64,000 nucleotides of DNA from Pseudomonas syringae. GTDB taxonomy: Bacteria; Pseudomonadota; Gammaproteobacteria; Pseudomonadales; Pseudomonadaceae. Of this stretch, positions 60,029 through 64,000 are shown in pieces. Under the pieces are notes generated by a model that was given only the letters and a program-made list of their open reading frames with translations, did no database searches and was not told where the DNA came from. The DNA lies in the NCBI RefSeq assembly GCF_000737245.1, contig NZ_JPQU01000109.1, positions 1 through 64,000 on the forward strand, in the 5' to 3' direction. The position numbers were made by a program, and so were the translations under genes. The first letter of the stretch is position 1; each line of letters opens with the position of its first letter.

Positions 60029-61186
60029 TCAGTAATGGATGGTGACGGCTGGAATCTGTCGACTTGCAATCAGGATCACTGCCTTCTTGGCGCAATCCTC
60101 TGGCATACCGCCGTCGATGAAGGCCTGTAGCGCAGCCCGGTTGATCCGCCCCTTGTGGGCCTTGTCAGCTTCGCGCGCCTCCGCCTGACGACGATCTTCG
60201 GCGGCCGCCTTCTCTTGGCGGGCAATCTCGGCCAGTCGTGCCTGCTCAACTGCCTGCGCCTGTCGCTGCTCAGCAGCGGCGCGCTCTTGGTCGGCGCGCT
60301 GCAGGCCTGCTATCCGATCCTGCTCAGCCTGAAGCTTCTGGCGCTCAGCCTGCTCGGCCTGCAATTGGATCTGCAGTTTCTGGCGTTCAGTCTCTGCCTC
60401 GGCATCCCGAATCTTTTGCTCTGCGGCTCGCTGCTGGGCTGCAGCATGATCTTTCAGGTCTTGCTCTCTCGCTGCCGCTGCATTGCGTTCGGCTTGAGCC
60501 TTCTGCTCTGCATCAATCCGCGCATTCTCAACAGCTTCGCGGGCAATGGCTGCGTCACGCTCTTGCTGCTCGCGGACGGCTTGCTCGGCGTTGAACTTGG
60601 AAATGGCGGCCAGTTCAGCTTCGTGCTTGGTGCGGTCGGCCAGTAGAACCCGGAGGGTGGCCAGCGACTTGTCTTTGACTTGAGCCGCCTCGGGCAGAAA
60701 CTCTTCCCAGCTGTCGTCCAGTGCGACCGGCTCCAGATCGGCGATAACCTGGGCGACGAATGCAGCCGTCGGCGTCTCGGCGAACACGGCCAGATCCTTG
60801 AGGCGCTGGATGGCATCAGCGTGCTTGTCGCGCCGTGCCACCTCGGCAGCTTCCCAGTCAGTCAGCGGCTTGCGAATCTCGTCACGCAAGGCATCTGCAT
60901 CGCGCACAAACTCACGCAGCTCAACCTCGATGATCTTTGGAAGCTCCTTGATCTTGCGCAGGTAGTCACGACCCGGCTTTTCAACTGCTGCCTTGCGCTT
61001 GCTGACTGTGAAGGCAAGGCTCGCGATACGCTCACGGCCTTTCGCGGTCGTAAGATCAGGCACCTCTCCGGAAGCCTCGTCCTTGATCATCTGAAGAAAT
61101 AGCTTCAGGCCGTTCTGGACGTAAACCACCGGGGCAGTTTCGTCGCTGATATGGTCAATGGTGATGACTTGCTGTGCAGCGGACAT
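60029..61186 (-). CDS. Long coiled-coil phage protein near the recombination genes (385 aa)
   Basis: Residues 1-120 form a globular part (VYVQNGLKLFLQMIKDEASGEVPDLTTAKGRERIASLAFTVSKRKAAVEKPGRDYLRKIK). Residues about 195-350 are an uninterrupted Ala/Glu/Gln/Arg-rich coiled coil. A short C-terminal domain has AALQAFIDGGMPEDCAKKAVILIASRQIP. It resembles phage proteins preceding ERF-type recombinases that are usually unnamed, sometimes misannotated as TolA-like because of the coiled coil. Placement suggests a role in DNA processing, by inference. Confidence 0.72.
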   Translation of the reverse strand: MSAAQQVITIDHISDETAPVVYVQNGLKLFLQMIKDEASGEVPDLTTAKGRERIASLAFTVSKRKAAVEKPGRDYLRKIKELPKIIEVELREFVRDADALRDEIRKPLTDWEAAEVARRDKHADAIQRLKDLAVFAETPTAAFVAQVIADLEPVALDDSWEEFLPEAAQVKDKSLATLRVLLADRTKHEAELAAISKFNAEQAVREQQERDAAIAREAVENARIDAEQKAQAERNAAAAREQDLKDHAAAQQRAAEQKIRDAEAETERQKLQIQLQAEQAERQKLQAEQDRIAGLQRADQERAAAEQRQAQAVEQARLAEIARQEKAAAEDRRQAEAREADKAHKGRINRAALQAFIDGGMPEDCAKKAVILIASRQIPAVTIHY

Positions 61187-61234
61187 GAGGATTCCTTGCC
61201 GCGCTATACGCAGCCTTGAAAGTTGAATGAGGGG

Positions 61235-61354
61235 TTACAGAGGCGCGATGCGATCAGCCAGGCACAAGGCGAGCATCAAGACGCTGAAAGCGAACAGAAC
61301 AGGGAAGCTGCCTCGCCAAAATATGAAGCGGCGTCGGCGCTGATTGGCTGTCAT
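61235..61354 (-). CDS. Tiny membrane peptide (39 aa)
   Basis: MTANQRRRRFIFWRGSFPVL, then a hydrophobic segment (LFAFSVLMLALCLA) and a short tail. A basic N-terminus and one membrane helix are the whole protein. The ATG overlaps the stop of the next upstream gene (ATGA). It could be a small superinfection-exclusion or regulatory peptide. Evidence is positional only. Confidence 0.5.
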   Translation of the reverse strand: MTANQRRRRFIFWRGSFPVLFAFSVLMLALCLADRIAPL

Positions 61355-61530
61355 CCCCAACCTGCAATCGGACGGCGCTTGAGCCAGTCCGCTTTGATCG
61401 GGTAGGGCAGATCGGCAACACGCATGCCGCGGGGAGGAGAGAAGGTTCCGCGCACAATGGCTGGCGGGGTTCTCGCCTCCAGCTCTTCGACCTGCTCATC
61501 AATCAGGGATTTCACTGGGGATGTGCTCAT
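61351..61530 (-). CDS. Small phage protein (59 aa)
   Basis: MSTSPVKSLIDEQVEELEARTPPAIVRGTFSPPRGMRVADLPYP... is amphipathic at the N-terminus, then Pro-rich, ending KADWLKRRPIAGWG. Both ends use 4-base overlaps with adjacent genes. No domain recognised. Confidence 0.55.
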   Translation of the reverse strand: MSTSPVKSLIDEQVEELEARTPPAIVRGTFSPPRGMRVADLPYPIKADWLKRRPIAGWG

Positions 61531-61742
61531 GAATCCATTCCTCTCAACTGTTCAACCCTGTCTGCACAAGTTCTCTCAACACGATCCCGATAGCGGTCAG
61601 CCTCGGGCTTGTCGAGCAGATGCACGAACTGGGCGATTTCGATCATGCCCATGACAAAGCTCATGTCCGGGGCGGGGGAGGAAGATCGCGCTATTTTGGC
61701 GACCTCCATTTCGATGAAGGCAACGGCTGGATCCATGCTCAC
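61527..61742 (-). CDS. Small phage protein (71 aa)
   Basis: The product starts (V)SMDPAVAFIEMEVAKIARSSSPAPDMSFVMGMIEIAQFVHLL, helical and probably oligomeric, and ends ADRVEQLRGMDS. GTG 61742 overlaps the upstream stop as GTGA, and the stop overlaps the downstream ATG. ATG 61736 is an alternative. Function unknown. Confidence 0.55.
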   Translation of the reverse strand: MSMDPAVAFIEMEVAKIARSSSPAPDMSFVMGMIEIAQFVHLLDKPEADRYRDRVERTCADRVEQLRGMDS

Positions 61743-62149
61743 AGAGCATCCTCGGCCACAGCAACCGCACCAGCCTTCGCAAATGGTTCCAGCAGCGCGA
61801 CGGCGATCTGGCGTATGGCCTCATCAGGATCAGCGCAGTTCAGGGCCTCACCGGCAGCACTGGCGGCGTCAGCAGTAGCCTTCCGGCGAGCCAGCAGGAT
61901 CAGCCGACCAAGAACCGAAGGGCTCACCCCGGTATCGCCAAGCTGCTCCATGGCGAAATCATCGACCGCCACGGCGAACCGCTCGTAGGTCACGCCGCGC
62001 TCAACGTCAGCGCCCATCAACAACTGCTCAACGCCGTTTGCTACCCATTCCCGCTCAGCCGTGTCGTCAATTACGACCGGGAGGCGATTGTCATATTCGA
62101 ACTGTGCAGAAGTTAAGGTTTTCCAGTCGTAGACTTGATTCGCAATCAT
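61739..62149 (-). CDS. Phage hypothetical protein (136 aa)
   Basis: The product starts MIANQVYDWKTLTSAQFEYDNRLPVVIDDTAEREWVANGVEQLLMG, then mostly helical and acidic/alanine-rich (RKATADAASAAGEALNCADPDEAIRQIAVALLEPFA). No motif recognised. It is coupled by GTGA to the downstream small gene and is the first of this operon segment after the HNH gene, 71 bp away. Confidence 0.6.
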   Translation of the reverse strand: MIANQVYDWKTLTSAQFEYDNRLPVVIDDTAEREWVANGVEQLLMGADVERGVTYERFAVAVDDFAMEQLGDTGVSPSVLGRLILLARRKATADAASAAGEALNCADPDEAIRQIAVALLEPFAKAGAVAVAEDAL

Positions 62150-62220
62150 GAGTTTTTCCTCGCGACATGCATGGCGCCGAAGCTTTAATAAAGATGATTA
62201 AATTCAGTCAAAAGATATAT

Positions 62221-62712
62221 TCATCGGTCGCAAGCGTACTCACCATGCAGCTCTGCTCTCATTTTGCTTGCGAACGCAACCGCGTCTGGAAGTGTGGAAA
62301 TCCATTTAGATATTCGCCTGTCTCCCGCCTTTATACTTACTAAATATCCAGATCGATTCCTGCTGATATTCTTGAACCCCGTAGTGTTTTTGCTCGGGAT
62401 CTTTGAATTCATCATGTTTTGGCTTTTGGATGCTAGCCGCAAATTCGATATTCTGTTATCTGTCTTGTTGCCGTTTATATGGTCAATAATTCCAATAGGA
62501 AACGACCCGTGAACATACAACCAGACAAGTCGATGAAGCATGTATGTGCGCCTATCAACCATGAAGTAGAGATGTCCGTTACCGGTAATGCTACCGACAA
62601 CCTTGTTGTTCCTTCGCCTCCGCATTAATCCAGAATCAGGATCATAAAAAAGAACCTCGCGGAGGCGATCCTGGGTGATCGCTTCGCGCGTATTCATTGG
62701 CTTATCGGCCAT
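62221..62712 (-). CDS. HNH homing endonuclease with AP2-like tail
   Basis: The 163-residue protein has the HNH_3 core: MLHRLVWLYVHGSFPIGIIDHINGNKTDNRISNLRLASKSQN (about 77-120), where DHINGNKTDNR provides the metal and catalytic residues. A DNA-binding tail follows (NTTGFKNISRNRSGYLVSIKAGDRRISKWI), similar to AP2 or NUMOD-like modules. ATG 62712 has GAGG eight bases before it. Codon use and AT content are higher than in the neighbours, typical of free-standing homing endonucleases. It lies just downstream of the large structured RNA. An intron was sought but no group I or II core was seen. Confidence 0.88.
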   Translation of the reverse strand: MADKPMNTREAITQDRLREVLFYDPDSGLMRRRRNNKVVGSITGNGHLYFMVDRRTYMLHRLVWLYVHGSFPIGIIDHINGNKTDNRISNLRLASKSQNMMNSKIPSKNTTGFKNISRNRSGYLVSIKAGDRRISKWISTLPDAVAFASKMRAELHGEYACDR

Positions 62713-62813
62713 GCTCACCTCCGGGATGGTTGGCAAACACAATCGGCTGGAAACATCACTCGGCTGTATTCCGCAAAGGAGCCGGCTGTTTCCATGCGAT
62801 TAAATTCGGGGCA

Positions 62814-62837
62814 ATAAAAACCCGGCGTTAACCGGGT
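62814..62837 (-). terminator. Intrinsic terminator of the large ncRNA
   Basis: On the minus strand ACCCGG-TTAACG-CCGGGT is followed by TTTTTATT. It sits at the 3' edge of the non-coding region and just upstream of the HNH gene, so it would separate the RNA transcript from that gene. A second hairpin with tggaaaca/tgtttcca arms lies at 62748-62794. Confidence 0.85.
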
Positions 62838-63523
62838 CCGCAGATACAGGGCTCACTCACATTTAGGTGGCTGCCGGGGGAGTCGTTAATCGAGAAATCT
62901 ACCAACCTCGCCTCCCGTGCTTTTTTGTGGGAAGCCCTGACCAAGACTTAACTGTGCGCTTGGCGTCTTAGGTGATGCGGTTGCCGCCGGGATTCTGCCC
63001 CGTCGGTATGTATGCGTATCTCCTGTCGCTCGCTCACTGGGCAGGCAGTGGCCACCTATGGAATGGGGTGCAGATGCCCGGTGCTGATCTCCGGGTTGAG
63101 AGCCATGCCGCGGTCAGCGCCTTTCGGCTACCGCAATGCCAGTTATTACGAGCCGGTACCACGAGGGCATAAAATACTACTTAGCCGGTCAGCGATCGCT
63201 ATCGGAACTGTTAGTTTTCAAACCTGCCCGTCAGCCCGGGCCTTCATCTGCGTTGATGCAGGGGGCCGCTTTCGCGGTGTGTACTCATCCGCATCGGAGG
63301 TGGTCTTCAGTGCTGTGGCCAGGTCCGCCTTTCGGTCCAAGGCGCTGCACGGGCTAATTAACCTGTGCTCTTCCTTTGTTCCCGAACCCCGCCGCATATG
63401 TCAGCCAATTGGCCCGCGGGGCATTACCTTACAGCTCGACGCCCTTAGACCCTTCCGGGACTGAAGGCCACCTCCGATGCAGCCTGCCTAAACAGGTGAT
63501 CGGTACTCTTGCCCATAGGGCGG
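62814..63523 (-). ncRNA. Large structured phage non-coding RNA (about 700 nt), family unknown
   Basis: About 710 bp without a credible coding frame on the operon strand lie between a gene stop (63524) and the HNH gene. The minus-strand RNA can form a 21-nt long-range helix (63460-63480 with 63291-63311, one C-A mismatch) enclosing 148 nt. Local hairpins include 63511-63521, 63483-63496, 63326-63344, 63266-63277 (CCGC-GAAA-GCGG, a GNRA loop), 63248-63261, 63077-63095, 63035-63050, 62977-62987 and 62943-62969. An intrinsic terminator closes it at 62814-62837. Size, ornate folding and phage location recall GOLLD and ROOL RNAs, but I cannot match either by eye. RNase P and tmRNA were excluded. 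The 5' end and promoter are not defined. Confidence 0.7.
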
Positions 63524-63880
63524 TTATGCGGTGGCTTTGCGGATGGTCGCTTCGAAGCGTGTAGCCAGCTCGGCGTTGACCTCGGCCTTCGCAGTGCTTT
63601 CTTCGGTGCCCTTGGCTCGGTGAGATTGCTCGTAGCGGCGCAGGGTTGAGGCGGCCGTGATCAGATCGGCCAGAAGATCTGGGGAGCCGGCAATCAATCG
63701 GGCATTTGCAATGCAGGTTTCGTGAGACTCATGTTCCTCGCTTTGCCAGCTGACCGTCGCAACACTGCCAAAGCCGCGCTGGCTATCAGAGAAAATGTAG
63801 GCGCAATCACAGGCGCATGATTCTTCTCGGGCGAAGTGCGGAACGCTCCAAGGCCCCGGCGTAAATTTCGGCTCACTCAT
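63524..63880 (-). CDS. Phage hypothetical protein, FTPGPW type (118 aa)
   Basis: MSEPKFTPGPWSVPHFARE, then CACDCAYIFSDSQRGFGSVATVSW and ANARLIAGSPDLLADLITAA, matches a frequent small phage family recognised by the FTPGPW start and the ANARLIA..P.LL word. Its function is unknown. GGAG precedes the ATG at eight bases. A CxCxC cluster (about residues 22-26) is unusual and may bind metal. The gene ends one base before the non-coding region, so the RNA may be cut from the same transcript. Confidence 0.75.
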   Translation of the reverse strand: MSEPKFTPGPWSVPHFAREESCACDCAYIFSDSQRGFGSVATVSWQSEEHESHETCIANARLIAGSPDLLADLITAASTLRRYEQSHRAKGTEESTAKAEVNAELATRFEATIRKATA

Positions 63881-63910
63881 TGTCTTGCTCCGTTGCGTTA
63901 ATGGGGTGGG

Positions 63911-64000
63911 TTAGGCGGCAGATTCGGCTTCTGCAATCTCGGCCTGAACTGCTGCTAGATCGTCCTTGCACGCAATCAGAGCCTCTGATTCTTTCTTGCT
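63911..64000 (-). CDS. Partial phage gene at window edge (last 29 codons)
   Basis: Only the C-terminus is in the window: SKKESEALIACKDDLAAVQA followed by EIAEAESAA and a TAA stop. It is helical and coiled-coil-like. The reading frame stays open to the window end. No identity can be given. Confidence 0.5.
   Translation of the reverse strand, partial: SKKESEALIACKDDLAAVQAEIAEAESAA

Larger units (their letters stand above)
51936..64000. mobile_element. Prophage, integrase-proximal end (continues beyond window)
   Basis: This is a run of about 30 compact, mostly minus-strand genes with an integrase at the chromosomal border. It has excisionase-like, ERF, YqaJ exonuclease, SSB and HNH genes and many short unknown genes joined by 4-base overlaps. 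It has no REP elements, in contrast to the chromosome to its left. The left end is taken as the folE/integrase junction near 51936-51942. The exact att core cannot be defined because the other end lies outside the window. No structural, lysis or repressor genes are visible, so viability is unknown. Confidence 0.88.

Noticed and set aside
63012..63464. Plus-strand frame of 150 codons across the non-coding region
   Set aside because: It opposes the operon direction, lacks a ribosome-binding site, has Arg/Ser-rich composition without domain features and reads through the RNA hairpins. Treated as chance.
62814..63523. RNase P RNA, tmRNA, or a group I/II intron as identity of the non-coding region
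   Set aside because: The conserved starts and cores of RNase P RNA and tmRNA, a group I P7 core and a group II domain V were not found by reading both strands.

Overview
The window is a Pseudomonas chromosome segment, most likely from the P. fluorescens complex. The evidence is typical pseudomonad core genes (acnB with a GTG start, tusA, pdxB, pyrF, folE, ppnP, an HBM-type chemoreceptor), GC-rich codon use, and at least fourteen REP-like inverted repeats between genes. These assignments rest on reading translated motifs and gene order; no database search was run.

Layout. Positions 1-930 hold a REP array, a structured dispersed repeat and a small conserved gene. Positions 934-1497 encode an NADPH-dependent FMN reductase. 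Positions 1616-11749 hold two tandem, paralogous giant toxin-like genes ending in an aspzincin-type (HExxH...GTxD) metallopeptidase domain. The first copy has lost about 118 codons and its frame, so its peptidase domain is now a separate reading frame. Positions 11889-14144 are two valine or branched-chain acyl-CoA catabolism genes. Positions 14456-17340 are an EmrAB-like efflux pair. XdhC, DUF427 and a single-ORF EgtB-EgtD ergothioneine synthase fusion follow, then an MFS/LysR divergent pair, a Pit phosphate transporter, ZntB, an aldo/keto reductase and acnB (28169-30778).

Positions 31173-51935 are mostly housekeeping: DUF1289, tusA, pdxB, an MsbA-like ABC exporter, ppnP, an exonuclease, a periplasmic binding protein, an ethanolamine-type permease, pyrF, a zinc-independent MDR reductase, a MscS channel fused to a cyclic-nucleotide-binding domain, an LD-carboxypeptidase, an McpS-like chemoreceptor, benE, a MarR/aminotransferase divergent pair, a GST, an LprI-like protein, a glutaredoxin-like protein and folE.

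From about 51936 to the right edge lies the integrase end of a prophage. Almost everything is on the minus strand, in a chain of small genes coupled by ATGA/GTGA overlaps: integrase, excisionase-like protein, several tiny zinc-ribbon or membrane peptides, SSB, a YqaJ-type exonuclease, an ERF annealing protein, a coiled-coil protein and a free-standing HNH homing endonuclease.

The most striking object is the roughly 710-nt stretch at 62814-63523. It has no credible ORF, ends in an intrinsic terminator on the minus strand, and can fold into a 21-nt long-range helix plus about ten local hairpins, one with a GAAA tetraloop. It looks like a large ornate phage RNA, in the size class of GOLLD/ROOL, and may be undescribed.
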